From Moniliophthora roreri (Eukaryota > Basidiomycota > Agaricomycetes > Agaricales > Marasmiaceae), in the NCBI GenBank assembly GCA_001466705.2, contig LATX02000231.1:1-64000 (forward strand): 64,000 nucleotides of DNA, given 5' to 3'. The position numbers and the translations under genes were made by a program. Below are positions 24,396 through 35,626 of this stretch, one piece after another. A model generated the notes under the pieces. That model did not search any database. It saw nothing but the letters and a program-made list of their open reading frames with translations, and was not told the origin of the DNA. Within the stretch, counting starts at the first letter, position 1; every line of letters begins with the position of its first letter.

Positions 24396-25160
24396 ATGTC
24401 GAAGCTCGACTGGACAAAGATTCGACTCGCGATCGCCCTTTACACATTCCTTCTCGAGGGTTTCTACCCTTTCGCCAACGTCCCCGTCTCTGATGGAATC
24501 AGGCAAAACCTGGTCTGGCAAACCACCTTCTTTTCGCTCTGGAGCGGATTCTTCTCCGTCATGGTGATGATGATGTTCTTGCTCTGCCTCGCCGTCATCT
24601 CTATCATAAAGCCAATCGTTGCGTTGAAGATGAAGCGCAATGCCGAATTCCGCCAGAAGGTAGAAGAGCGTCGAGCGGCCGTTCAACAGAAAAGAGCAAA
24701 GAAAGCTGCTGAAGACCTTGCGAATGGGAAGCAGCCCAAGTCGCGCGCCAGAGCTGTAGGGGAAATCATGGGACACATCATCCTGTCCGTGATTATGACG
24801 GTGAACTGTGCCGTTTTCAATAGGCGGGAAGCGCCGACCGTTTTGGAAGGGTCGCTCGAGCAGTTTTACATCATGCTGAGGATTTCCGCCGTGTGCGTTG
24901 CTATCGAGCTTGCTTTCATCGCCTTGTGGCGAGTTCCTGTTGCCATCTGCAAAGCCCGGAAAGAGCGTCGTGCCAGGGAGATCATGGTGCAGGGTTCGTC
25001 CGCGTCCCAGACCACCGAGGTTCACGCAAGTCATGGTGCTGCAGACGAGAAGCTTTTGATCGATTTCACGGACGGGGTCGATTATTTGTCGGAAAAGATG
25101 CAGTTAAAGGCCCAGGAGGTTAACGACGAAGAAGCTGGTGCGCGCGAGCCGCTGTTGTAA
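24396..25160 (+). CDS. Intronless multi-pass membrane protein of unknown function
   Basis: A 254-residue frame without introns, unlike most neighbours. I chose the ATG at 24396 (context tgaccATGt) rather than the in-frame one at 24273, because homologue-like sequence begins at MSKLDWTKIRLAIALYTFLL. There is a hydrophobic helix near residues 5-25 and a strong one with SVMVMMMFLLCLAVISII. A charged helix follows (EFRQKVEERRAAVQQKRAKK), probably cytosolic and coiled. Two more hydrophobic segments come next (GHIILSVIMTVNCAVF and MLRISAVCVAIELAFIALW). The acidic tail ends EPLL, which resembles a dileucine sorting signal. No family recognised; four membrane passes are the likely topology. Confidence 0.7.
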   Translation: MSKLDWTKIRLAIALYTFLLEGFYPFANVPVSDGIRQNLVWQTTFFSLWSGFFSVMVMMMFLLCLAVISIIKPIVALKMKRNAEFRQKVEERRAAVQQKRAKKAAEDLANGKQPKSRARAVGEIMGHIILSVIMTVNCAVFNRREAPTVLEGSLEQFYIMLRISAVCVAIELAFIALWRVPVAICKARKERRAREIMVQGSSASQTTEVHASHGAADEKLLIDFTDGVDYLSEKMQLKAQEVNDEEAGAREPLL

Positions 25161-25687
25161 TATTATTTATCACAAGTCACAAAAGTTAAACAATGCCGTC
25201 TATTTATTCACTGTCCAGTGTATATAGTCAGGACCTGGTTGTACTTGTGTGAATGATACCGCACCGTATACATACGAAACCCTTTCCGAATTGCGCTGAT
25301 CGCCTTCTTCAATACTACGACATCCTGCTTTGACTTGGGAGGGAGGCAACCGAAGTTAAACAAGGTTCTCAGTTCCAGACTCGAGGCAGAGAACGAAGAA
25401 TGTACCACTGCGCAATTCAGCATATTGTGCCACACCACTTAACGTGCACTGTCGGTAGTTTTTAGTACACGGTCTGGTTGGGGTGTCTCTCAGATAAATG
25501 TGACGACTGAGGACCGTTCAAAGAATGTTACGCGAGCATCCACTTTGCCTCAAGCTTTGCCACCCCGTGATCTGTTGGGATGAATGAAGTCGGGTAGTAA
25601 GCAGAGTAAACACTGCTCTTCGCCGCTACTTTGAATCCAGCGAACGTATCACGCCCATCGACTAGAAACCAAAGATATAGGCAATCC
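25161..25687. other. Convergent intergenic region
   Basis: 3' space between the intronless membrane protein (+) and copy A of the repeated family (-). No supported gene. Confidence 0.4.
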
Positions 25688-27069
25688 TCATGGCATTCTC
25701 ACGGTGTACCGAATATGAATACTTTCTTCATCGAAGACCTGTCCCCGGAACATCTCTGTCGCAGTAGCCTTGATACGGGCTGCGCGAGTGGAGGCACTCA
25801 ATTCAACAGAAGGTGATTTGGGTCGAAGTGCTGAATCAAGATACAAGTTCGCAAGGCACAACAAACATGTGGTTCGATACGCTCACCGAAATCAGGAAGC
25901 TTGCGGAAGTAGTTCTCGCCAATTTGGCGCGCATCGTCGATCTCCTTTTGCTCCTGAGCAGCCTCATACTCTGCCTTGAATCTGGCAAGCTTCAATGTCA
26001 AGACAAGCTCTTATTCGACACGACACTTACTTGTTGAAGGCACCATGTTCTCGGATGAAGTTTTGCGGGTCATTGACGCATTGCACCTCAAAGAGGTTGA
26101 ACAAGACCCTCAGGACAATCGTGTCCAAGATATCCGGATCCGTCGTCAGCGGGATCATCCTTGACTGCATCCCCTACTCCAGAATCAGGTTGCTGTTATG
26201 ACCCCTCCCGTACTGATATTTCTTGGTTGTCCGTGAGGTCGGAAGAACTCCTCTCCAATGACACTTTTGAGCTCGCACTCAGCAACCCGCGATCAGGGCC
26301 TCTTCCGAAGTCAAAGCCACGGTCTTCCAAGAGATATGATCCGGAGATCGAACACTGTCCCTTACGGGGAGTCATCAGTTTCAAGATGGCTATGTTCGCG
26401 AAAGGGTCTGGGATGGTCTTCCTACAGAAGCAAGGGAAGGAAGTAGCAAAGGAAGGGAAGAAGAAGAAGGGTGCTTCGCAACCAAAGAGGCTGCGCAGGA
26501 GTGTAAACCAGTGATTCCTGGCTCATCGAAGGACGCAATTCATTCGTCCGCCGATCCCTGCTGCCCGAGTCCTTGTTCAACAGCAACGACAACCTGACTG
26601 CTTCTCTCATAGTCATCTGGATGGGTTCGGGTGGTTCTTCCTTTAATTTTATCGTTGGACATCGAGCCGTGGTGCCGTACAAGGGCGAAGTATAGGGAAG
26701 AGGTTTCCCTGGATCAATTGGCTCACGAGAAGAGATACGATGTATTCGTAAGAATGGGTGTACACATCTCGGGAGCATGCCTTTCTCGTCGCCCTTCAAA
26801 GGTAGCCCTTGCTGGATCGGATAGAATGACACGGAATGATGGGGATTGAATAAGTCGTGTTGTTGGAATCTAGAAGTTAGAAAAGGATATAGAACAACCA
26901 ATTTGGGAGTAAACTCGTACCGTGTCAACGTAGGCCACGTGTTTTTTTTTTTCTTTAGTTTCCAAGCATTCATATGCCGTCGTGAGTTCTGGGTTGTTAA
27001 GATGAGCTACGGACTCTACTGGATCGAATTTGAAAACGACAGAGGCCTCCGTAGTTGGAAGTGTGTACG
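25688..27069 (-). pseudogene. Copy A of a four-member tandem gene family, diverged, probably degenerate
   Basis: Homologous in order to copies B, C and D. The first exon has VVFKFDPVESVAHLNNPELT, matching VVVNFDPVATVSHLDNPELT of copy D. The next has QQGLPLKGDEKG and REPIDPGKPLPY, the next VLFNLFEVQCVNDPQNFIRE, then EQKEIDDARQIGENYF. The ATG used by copy D reads ACG here (27067-27069), with an in-frame stop 12 bases upstream. The only visible acceptor of the first intron puts the second exon one base out of frame. The first exon also has a run of eleven A. A 3' exon with ARIKATATEMFRGQVFDEES ends at 25688 and is not shared with the others. It could still be active with an upstream exon (a cttcag acceptor lies just before). 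Most diverged copy. Function unknown. Confidence 0.5.
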
Positions 27070-27447
27070 TTCTGAAGAGTCAGGGTAACGACGTCGAAGC
27101 TTAGCAGAACCAATGATTTCGTCCGAAGAGAAAAGCCTGGGTGGGCAAAGCATCTTAAGAGGTCTTGGGCTGTCCTGAATAGACGGCCGTACGTGCATGA
27201 GAACGAGAGGAATCGTTCGATCTTCTCACGACTCGATCTTGTTCTCTGTCTCTCATGGTCAAAAATCTAGCTTGTGTCCCCGCCCTCCTCTTGAAGTCGA
27301 ATTACTCCGATAACCTTGCGCAAAAAGTAAGGTCATAAGATTCGATGGCCTCGCTTGGAGTTCCATAGATAATTTGGTCTTTGATGCAAAACTAAACGAG
27401 GATCCACACTGATCATATGCATCCTTCAACGAGCTTAAGCTTGTTCT

Positions 27448-29830
27448 CTTCAACCCAGATTAGCCCAGATGAGTATAAATGCTCAACTGTGAGTGACGAT
27501 TTGGTCTATCAACGTTACTAACGAATCCTGATTATTTTATGGCCTTAGGTGCGCCGCGAGTCAAGATACTGGCCTTCAATCTGGACTCAAGCAAGCGTGG
27601 TACCGGTTTGTTTATTTCGCTTTCATCCCCTTGTTCGTGATTCAATGGTCTGCTAGGACTTGTCGGTCCGAGAATCCGGCGAGGGCCCCAAATGTTGTCG
27701 ACCGATGCCGGGATTTGAGGCATGTGCCAGAGCTATCTCGAGCGTCGGAAGTCGATGTTAACAATGGTCTAGTTAATAGAGGTCGATACGCCAAGTTCCA
27801 CTCGCACTTATTGCCCAGTCATCGCCTGTGCGAGCCAATCCTTACATATTCTCTTTCTAACTTGTTGTATTGCTACCTGTTTTTACGCCACGACAGCCTC
27901 CATGATGTACTATACCACAGTTCTTATTCCAGACTCGAGCCAGTGCCCCGTCCACCAAACGTCCATTAATACTTCATGTATCGAGGTGTTAAAGGACGAA
28001 GAGTATCGGTTATCCAAAGGCCAAACAAGTTACCGTCACGAATGTGAGGCTGGCCAGATTCAGGGAGCTGCGTCAGTACGAAAGAGCGACGAAGAGCCCC
28101 CATCAAATTACAACTTTTGCCCTCAATCGTGATCAGGTTCTGACTCGGCGAGTTCGTTGACTAGGTGGTTTCCGTGACGAGCTGACCCGTTCTTTCGACA
28201 AGGGCACGCGAACCTTTAATTCCGAGTATACATGACATAGATATCCACCGTGATATACGGTCAACACAGCACCGGACTTTGACCATAAGGTTTATCCGCC
28301 GCAATATGTACAACTCAGATGTGCACTGCGGCACATCCGCGACTCTTAGTGCTACCATCTTGTCCAGCATCGGTAGTAAGAATCACATGCAAAACAGCCT
28401 TCTCTTGATAGTCTGCATAGAGCTTCTGACCTTTGACCATACTTTGCTCCGATATAGTTGAATCCTACTGGCTTTTGCTGAAGGCTCTGTCTGAGTTTGA
28501 GGTGTTTTGCCTTCAAAAGTTTTCAGTACAAATCAACAGAGACCTAAGTACACATACCAGTTTGTGACAAATTTGCAAAGTAAGCTTCATCAACTTGCCG
28601 TGCGCGTTCAATATTACGCTCTTTTCTACCTACTTCTAGGTCTTCGTATAACCTGAGAAAGCGTTAGTTGGTAACACATGTTCAGCGGGAGAGTAACACG
28701 TACTGCTGAAAGACTTTAATCTCTTCAAACAAGTCGGCCGGATCGTTAGGCTTTTCGACCTCGGAGAGATCGAAAGATGCATTCAGGACGACCTGTCGCA
28801 TCACGATAGCGTTGTGTTCTTCAATGAGGTTATGATCACTCTCGGTTGAATTTGCATCGTCATGAACATTCTGCTCAATATGGTGCTCAGAGTGCGTCCC
28901 ATTATTGGTCGGGGGATCTTTGTCGGGTTCTTGATCTTCCCTCGTACCATTATGTGAAGTGTCAAGTTGATTCTCGACGGCTTCGTCTTCGCGTCTATTG
29001 CTTCTGTCTCTGGCTGTGTATTAAAATTATTCGGGAACATATCTGAGTAAAGAAGTAGCAGCGTACCATCAGGGGTTTTGATTCTCCGTGCAAAATCTTT
29101 CATTTCCTTATTGTCCTGCCTCATGTAACGTTCCATCTTCCGGGCTTCCTTCGTCGGAACTTCGATACGGGGCTTTGGTACCTCGTTAAGAAAGACAGTC
29201 GGAAAACGTGCCTCGGTAAAGAAAGCTTCTGAAATATAGCAGTCGTCCCATGGAAGAGGCTTGTCAGGATGCATCGGCCTTCGGGATGATGGGTGAGAGG
29301 TGTTGGGTAGTATGGGTACAGACATCTCTTCGGTGATGCCTTTTGCTTCATTTTTCCGTAGTCCTTGCCGGACAATGTAAAAAAGATAGGAGTGATATGG
29401 AACCTCTAGTTCTAGAACTCCTGCATCCTAGGCGACTTTGAGAACTCTGCGCCTAGATGTTTTTAAATGGCACACACCAAGGATACATAGGCCACATACT
29501 TCTTTGTCTCCAATCTCTTACATGCAGTTGTTAATTCTGGGTTGTCGAGATGAGAGACGGTCGCGACGGGATCAAAGTTCACGACCACAAAGGAGCGAAC
29601 ACTAGGCAGAGAGCACATGAATGGTTTTAAATGTTCTGAGAGTATGAAACATATTTATACAGAGTGGGGATGCAGAAGACCAGGAATGTGTGCCAAGCCC
29701 TGGCATGACGACTGTATTGGACAAAAGAATCGACGTCAGTTTCCGAGTCCTCTTGTTCTGTCAGAGTTGTGGGTCCTTGTGAGCTGCATGCCCGCCCAGT
29801 GCACAAGTGTCTGACAACAAAAGTTCACTA
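27448..29830. repeat. Segmental duplication, left unit
   Basis: This stretch, which includes copy B and about 900 bp beyond its 3' end, aligns with 31396-33790, which contains copy C. Shared landmarks in order are cttcaacccagatta, tcctgattattttatggcct, aatgttgtcgaccg, ttgttgtattgctacctg and ccttctcttgatagtctgca. The copies have diverged by many substitutions and small indels, so the event is not recent. Confidence 0.85.
28352..29618 (-). CDS. Copy B of the four-member tandem family, unknown function
   Basis: Function not recognised. Start at 29618; exon 1 has VRSFVVVNFDPVATVSHL and ends KKYVAYVSL. Intron 1 runs gtgtgc..cctag. Exon 2 has SYLFYIVRQGLR, EEMSVPILPNTSHP and HPDKPLPWDDCYI, then a helical KEARKMERYMRQ. 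Intron 2 begins at the gtacgc near 29067. Exon 3 is a hydrophilic, Asn/Asp/His-rich disordered segment followed by VLNASFDLSEVEKPNDPADL. The next exons give ERARQVDEAYFANLS and a last exon, after an intron at 28449-28557, with YGQRSEALCRLSREGCFAC, ending WTRW. All junctions keep frame, so this copy looks intact, about 330 residues. No signal peptide or membrane helix. Confidence 0.65.
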
Positions 29831-30640
29831 CCATTGGTCATCCGTAATTTCTTTACCCGAGTCTATGGATACTTGAAAGCTGTTCAGCTTATTTGCTAAA
29901 GCGAGAATGTAAAGATGAGCAATTAGCCTTGAATCACCATACGGGGGGGGCATCAGGACAAAGGTGCAAGGTGTGTATCATACAGAACGACTTCGAATTC
30001 TGTTGTCGTTCGCTGTTGCAAAGGGGTGGGATGTCGGCAGACTAAAGGTGTACGAGCACGAACTCTAATCTTCGTCCGAGCTGAGGACCCCAGAGAATAA
30101 CAAGAATCGACCAGAAGCGTTTTGGAAATGAAATATTTAGCCCGTGTTACGCTTCTCGGGAACACTGAGATCACGCCTCACCGCAGCCATTTCTCTCTCC
30201 GACAGAAGGCCATAAACGAGGTGATAGGAACTGTAATATCTCATTAGCCTCACGGTCATTGAAACTGCCCGCAACCCATTTTCCGTCATTGAGGTCCCCA
30301 CGCAAATTCAAGTTCTATCGCCGACGAGGAGCTCCAGCAAACAGTCAAGGCCGATTTGAGTTTTCCATGTATTGAAATCTAACATGTAAGGAACGGTTAG
30401 AGAAATATCCAGAGGACGTGGCCATCGGAACCTATATACGTACTCGAGGTGTCGATGGTGTTGCATACAGCTGTTTGCGAAATGGTTGCAACGCGTGAAA
30501 GTGCCGAATAAATACATGCAATCATGGAAGACCAGTAAAACGTCATCACTTGCCCTCCCGCCCTTCGCCCTGAACGCCTGGGTACTAGCAATACTCTATG
30601 ATGCTCATTCAATAAAAATGAGGGCAATTCCACCCATTTC
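29619..30640. repeat. Flanking segment of copy B, repeated beyond copy D
   Basis: The sequence upstream of copy B matches 36832-37930 upstream of copy D: agtatgaaacatatttat, ggacaaaagaatcgacgtca, tgcatgcccgcccagtgcac, gaggagctccagcaaacagt. B and D thus share gene plus about 1 kb of 5' flank. No gene was called inside. Confidence 0.85.
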
Positions 30641-31395
30641 GGAGGTATGGGCTTGATGTCATATCAGGGTCTTCGCCTGGTACACTCTCAGAAGGTTTGT
30701 TTTCACAGTACTCATGGGTTTCGGATGAAAAGGTGCGTATCATATCTTCCTAAGGCTTTGATTGTTCTTCACAATGTTTTCCTAGTTCCGACCAGTTTGA
30801 CTACCAAAACATGGACCGATAGATTCCTCATCCCTGCATCTCAACCTACGCATAATTCTGCCTGTCATATAACCCTTAGAAGCTTTTCCGATGCAATATT
30901 CAGGAATATTTCACTCCAAAAATCATACAAATCATGTAAACTAACGCCTCACAACTGTGCTCTTCCTCGAGAAATTGCATAAAATGACTGTCCGCAACCA
31001 TCTCAAGAGGCCTTACGACCAAACTCCTCCGGTCCACCGACATCTCTACACTCTTTTAGCTGTCGTTTCCATCACATCCATACAACTCCTGACAGGCAGG
31101 GCGAAAGACCCCAGTATGTTCTGATAATTCCAGTATCCTGCAAGCCAAGAGACCTTGGCTACCGATGGCAACTGTTGGATGTACAATATGGATCCTCCAC
31201 CCGTGGTCATCGTATTCCTTTCCACCTGGATGAGGGTATCGCTAGACATCAAGATCAAACAGTGGAAATGGCATTGGCAAAACACAATATTGTGCTTTCC
31301 CGATAAAGTGAAGCAGTTCAAGAAGGACGTCAAACGGGAACGGAAGGTTCGCATGCACATCGTGTCTCATAATGAGCCAATTCTCACTCCACTAT
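30641..31395. other. Unassigned stretch between duplicated units
   Basis: No convincing gene. An open frame at 31155-31451 runs into the start of the right duplicated unit (VKQFKKDVKRERKVRMHIVS). It may be a remnant exon of the broken plus-strand gene carried by both units. Confidence 0.3.
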
Positions 31396-33790
31396 CTTCA
31401 ACCCAGATTACCCCAGATGATTATGAATGTTCGACATTCAACTGTAAGTAACGATCTGGTCTATCACCGTTACTAGCGAATCCTGATTATTTTATGGCCT
31501 TAGGTGCGCCCCAAGTCAAGATACTAGTCTTCAATCCGGGCGTAGTACCGGCTTGTTTCTTTCACTTTCATTCCCTTATTCGTGATTTAATGGTTTGTTA
31601 GGACTTGTGGTCGATCCGAGAGTCCGGCGAGGGTTCCAAATGTTGTCGACCGGTACCAGGATCCAAGGTATGTGCCAGAGCTATCTTGAGCGTCGGCAGC
31701 GATATTAATAATGGGATATTCATTAGAGGCCGACACGCCAGGTTCCGCTCACACCCGTTGCCCATCGCCCTTGCGAGCCAGCCCTTACATATTCTCTTTC
31801 TAACTTGTTGTATTGCTACCTGTTTTTACGTCACGCTCCCCATAATGTACTCGACGACAGTCCTTATTCTTAATTTCAGACTTGAGCCAGCGAAGTGTGC
31901 CTCGTCCACCGCACGTGCTTTCTCCAGGTTCAGAGCACCGCTTCAGTACGAGAGCCCGACGAAGACCCCATCAAGCAATTCGCGGTCTCGGTGACCAGGG
32001 AGCTCGTCAGGTGGGTGGTTTCTGTGAAGAGCTGCCATGTTCTTTGAGGCTCGGAGTTTCAGTGCACACAATAAAGCATTGTCAAGCTCGGGTATAGATA
32101 TAGTCATGGTCCCAAGATACGCACCACACCAAGTACCATGTGGGCCTTTATCTGCCATAATGAGTACAACGAACATTACAGTACACTCGCGACTCTCAGC
32201 GCCACATTCTTGCCCGGCAGACCGAGAGGTAGGTAGGAATTACATGCAAAACATCCTTCTCTTGATAGTCTGCATAGAGCCTTTGACCTTTGACCATATC
32301 TTACTCCGATAAAGTTGAATCCTACTGGTTTTTGCTGGAGGCTCCGTCTGAGTTTGAGAAGTTTTACCTTCAAAAGATTTCAATAAAAGTCAATGGCGAT
32401 CTGAGTACACATACCGGTTTGCGACAAGTTCGCAAAGTAAGCTTCATCAACTTGCCGTGCGCGTTCAATATTACGCTCTTTCCTGCCCAGTTCTAGATCC
32501 TTGTATAATCTGAGAAAGTGTCAGTCAGTAATAAATATCCAACAGAAGAGCAATACATACTGCAAACAGGACCGAATCTCCTCAAATAACTCTGCTGGGT
32601 CATTGATTTGGTCAACTTCCGACAAATCGAATGAGGCCTTCAAGACTATCTGTCCCAATGCTATCTCGCCGGGTCCTTCGACGTGATTAGATTCTCTCCC
32701 AGTGGAACTAGCATCATCGTCTACGCGTTCCTCAGCCGCTTGGACGGGTATCTCGTTTTTGGCTGGCGCTTGTTCTCCAGGCTGATTTGGGTGGCTTCCT
32801 TCCATCGATTTGGCTTTTGAGGATTCTGCCGCTTGACCTTCCTGCTCATGCACATCAACCTGTACCTGTGCTAGAAATGTCTCGTGAAGATCCCAACAGC
32901 CGGGCAGAAATAAACGTACCTTCCTTGGACTCATCTTGAGGTACGGTGTTCACATCCTGCTCGACCCCTGTTGCCCCTAAACAATGTGATTAGGCACGTA
33001 CATCTGGAGCGTTACGGAAAGCTGCGTACCAGGCGGCTTTGTGAGCAACTCCATCTCCAACTTGTCTTCGTCCATGTACCGTTGTAATTGCCATGCTTCC
33101 TTCGTCGAAATTTCGATCCGGGTTTGGGGCACTTGATCAAGCAGGATGGTGGGACAACGAGCCCCGGTAGTAAAACCAGGAGAGACATAACAGTTATCCC
33201 ATAGAAGGGGTTTGTCAGGATGAATAGGTGTTCGAGATAATGGATGAGATGTATTGGGAAGAATGGGGACAGACATCTCTTCAGTGATGCCTTTTTCTCT
33301 ATTCTGCCGAAGCCCTTGGTGCACGAGATAGAAAACATAGGAACGGTAAGGAGCAACTAGGGTAGGTAGTCCAACGGCCTGTTAAAATTTCAGAAATAAT
33401 TCTGAGGATAGTTTCAAAGCACGCACTAGGTCCACGTATGCGACATACTTTTTTGTCTCCAGTTTCTGGCACGCAGCAGTTAATTCCGGATTTTCTAGGT
33501 GAGCATTGGTTGCGACGGGATCAAACTGGACCATGACGAACGAGCGGACGCTGGGAAGAGAGCACCGTGGCATAAGGCGATTAAGGTCGGAGTAAGGTAT
33601 GGGATGGTAGGACTATCCTGAGTATGAATAAAGTGAAAGGATTTCGAGTATAAGGCTAGAAAGTGCAAAGTTCTCCAATCCTGGTCTTGACAACGATCGA
33701 ACAAAAGGACTCATGTCGGGCAACGTAGGCGCCTGTGGGTGACACTTTGAACAATAAAGTACTCCCACGCTTGTGCACAAGGATCACTAC
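31396..33790. repeat. Segmental duplication, right unit
   Basis: Same-orientation partner of 27448-29830, offset by just under 4 kb and carrying copy C. The plus-strand part before the gene keeps an intron-like segment (gtaagt..ccttag, 31443-31503) that is also present in the left unit at 27483-27549, with a gttacta branch-like motif. The flanking frames are broken in both, so this is probably a decayed exon pair. Confidence 0.8.
32176..33573 (-). CDS. Copy C of the four-member tandem family, unknown function
   Basis: Start at 33573 (MPRCSLPSVRSF). Same exon order as copies B and D: SFVMVQFDPVATNAHLENPE, then SYVFYLVHQGLRQN, EEMSVPILPNTSHP, IHPDKPLLWDNCYV and TRIEISTKEAWQLQRYM. A longer linker rich in Glu, Ala and Lys follows, with KASFDLSEVDQINDPAELFE and ERARQVDEAYFANL. 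The last exon has YGQRSKALCRLSREGCFAC and runs to 32176, giving a longer C-terminal tail than B. Frames are open and phases agree, so it looks intact. The linker differs strongly from B and D while the terminal blocks are conserved, which suggests constraint on the ends only. Role unknown. Confidence 0.65.
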
Positions 33791-34062
33791 AGCCAGTCAT
33801 TCGGGTCCTCTTTACCATATCAGACTCTATGAATACGCACAGATCCTCCAGGCTCAAGAGTCTCGTTGTCAAAGTGCGTAAGTAGTTGTTGTTCTCGATA
33901 CAGCAACTGTTGATCACCTATCGCTAGAGTCAATACCACTTGGTCTATATAATGCTTCTGAGTCTCGACAGTAGTACGTCTCGAAACTCCCGCTTCCAGT
34001 GCTCAAGCTCCCCGCGCCCTCGACTACTCAACTTCCTCTATACATCTTAACGTGCACAAGAC

Positions 34063-35329
34063 ATGAAGTCATCGACTCCAGGATGCGACAATTTGCTATG
34101 CGATATCCCAATCCTCGGAGAACGCCAGCGATGGCGTAACCACCATGCCATTCAACCTGGCAACATCTACTGCATCAAGATGTCGGTCTATGCCCCGTTA
34201 TTTACACAAGCAGGTGTAACCCTTGACGAGTGCCAGTCACTCTACGCCGGGGGGAAAGGTCCCAGGCCATGCGTCATCATGCAAAAACAACAGGGCAATT
34301 ATGCAGATGGGGAATCATATCTAGTATGTCTCATGGCAACCTTTGGTGGGTTCAAAGCCTTCGACAGCCTAGACAAGCATTTCAAAGACCGTTCTTTACC
34401 CGTTTACTGCCGACATGTGAAAGAACCCGCGATTCAGCGCGGTGATACTCACATCCATACTACACCTGATTGGGACTGCGACGAAGTTCCACAGTTCATA
34501 TTACCAATATATGTGACATGTCGTCGTGAACAGCTCGGCGATTGGCCCGTCCCCCGGAGTCAGAAACAGAACAAAGGGACCGTACTTCATGGACCTACCC
34601 GAGCTCCTTCTTATTACCTCGACAGTCTCGATAATGGCGCTTTTCGGATGTTACGGGATAAAATCTATGCTCTGGAGTCCTCATTCTATGAGGAATACGG
34701 TGAAGACGAGGCCAGACGCCAGCAGTGGATCGACGAGTTGCATGTTCTACGACAGGTCGGGGCCTCTTCACCATGCATAGTCTTGATACTAACGCGAACA
34801 CTTTAGAGAGCTCCTCATTCATTATACACTCCAACAGTGCGTCCCTACTCCGAGTGTGCCACCTTTAGCGCACTGACTTTTTGTTAGGTTTACTCAGGTC
34901 GCAGTGCCGCCACAAAACGTACAAATAAAACAAGTCATACGAAACTGTCCAATATGACAAGTTGCACCGACGCAACAAGTCATACGAAAAGTAATTTTCC
35001 TCCGGTGTGTTTGGCCCGAAATGCTCTACTTCCTATCTCACATTCAAATTAGAGCATTGCATCTGTTCTTATGAACATAACCGGAATGGCACTGGATGAA
35101 TCAGGTTCTGAGAAACCTGAATACATGGAGCCGGCACCCCCGCCAACACCGAGTGGACGCAAGCCTCTACAAAGGGTGCGTATCCGAGTCTTGGTGTTAA
35201 AAAAAAGGGATTGCTAATAAGTGCTGTTAGTCACCATTGCAGAAGTCCGAACCAAAGGGTCGTCTGAGTTTAAGAAACATGACATCGTTTCGTATGGCTT
35301 TTAGACCTCGATACCCAGCGCAGGGGTAA
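34063..35329 (+). CDS. Unrecognised protein with a PemK/MazF-like motif, inside the tandem array
   Basis: The only plus-strand gene among the repeated copies. It starts at 34063; the first exon runs to about 34756. It holds IQPGNIYCIKM followed by GGKGPRPCVIM, the spacing and pattern of a PemK/MazF-type SH3-like barrel (a Gly-x-Ile strand, then Gly-Lys-x-Arg-Pro-x-Val-Ile). A conserved ESYLVCLMATFGG follows, then a helical stretch ending DELHVLRQ. Four introns (about 34757-34805, 34838-34888, 34997-35052, 35175-35241) join small exons: a Ser/Thr/Lys-rich part, a linker with PAPPPTPSGRKPL, and an Arg-rich end RPRYPAQG at 35329. Phases agree. The barrel call is only a motif impression. No partner antitoxin-like gene is seen, and I assign no activity. 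Confidence 0.5.
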
Positions 35330-35626
35330 TGCCGATATTCTACGTTATATTTCTGCTGGATGGACCTGTAGCATAGAGCCCGTTTTCAACTATGTTATTT
35401 TTGTATGTATTAAAGTGTACTCTTGTGAATCAATAGTCCAGCGTAGTTAAAAGGAATCTTCCAGACTTCTTTACGGACCCATATGTGACTGTATAACTGC
35501 ACGCAGACTGTCTAGAATCTTGCCCTCGAACATACACACGGCGGTACTCAATCACACTGTAATGTATGCTTACCACGACTCGGATAAGCACAACACACTG
35601 TAGTACATTCTTGACAGAGTTCAGCA

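Noticed and set aside
23815..24447. 210-codon minus-strand open frame
   Set aside because: It overlaps the start of the well-supported intronless membrane gene and an opposite frame of better composition, and it has no motif.
24387..25034. 215-codon minus-strand open frame
   Set aside because: Shadow of the intronless membrane protein on the other strand. Its His/Glu/Gly-rich composition is typical of an antisense reading.
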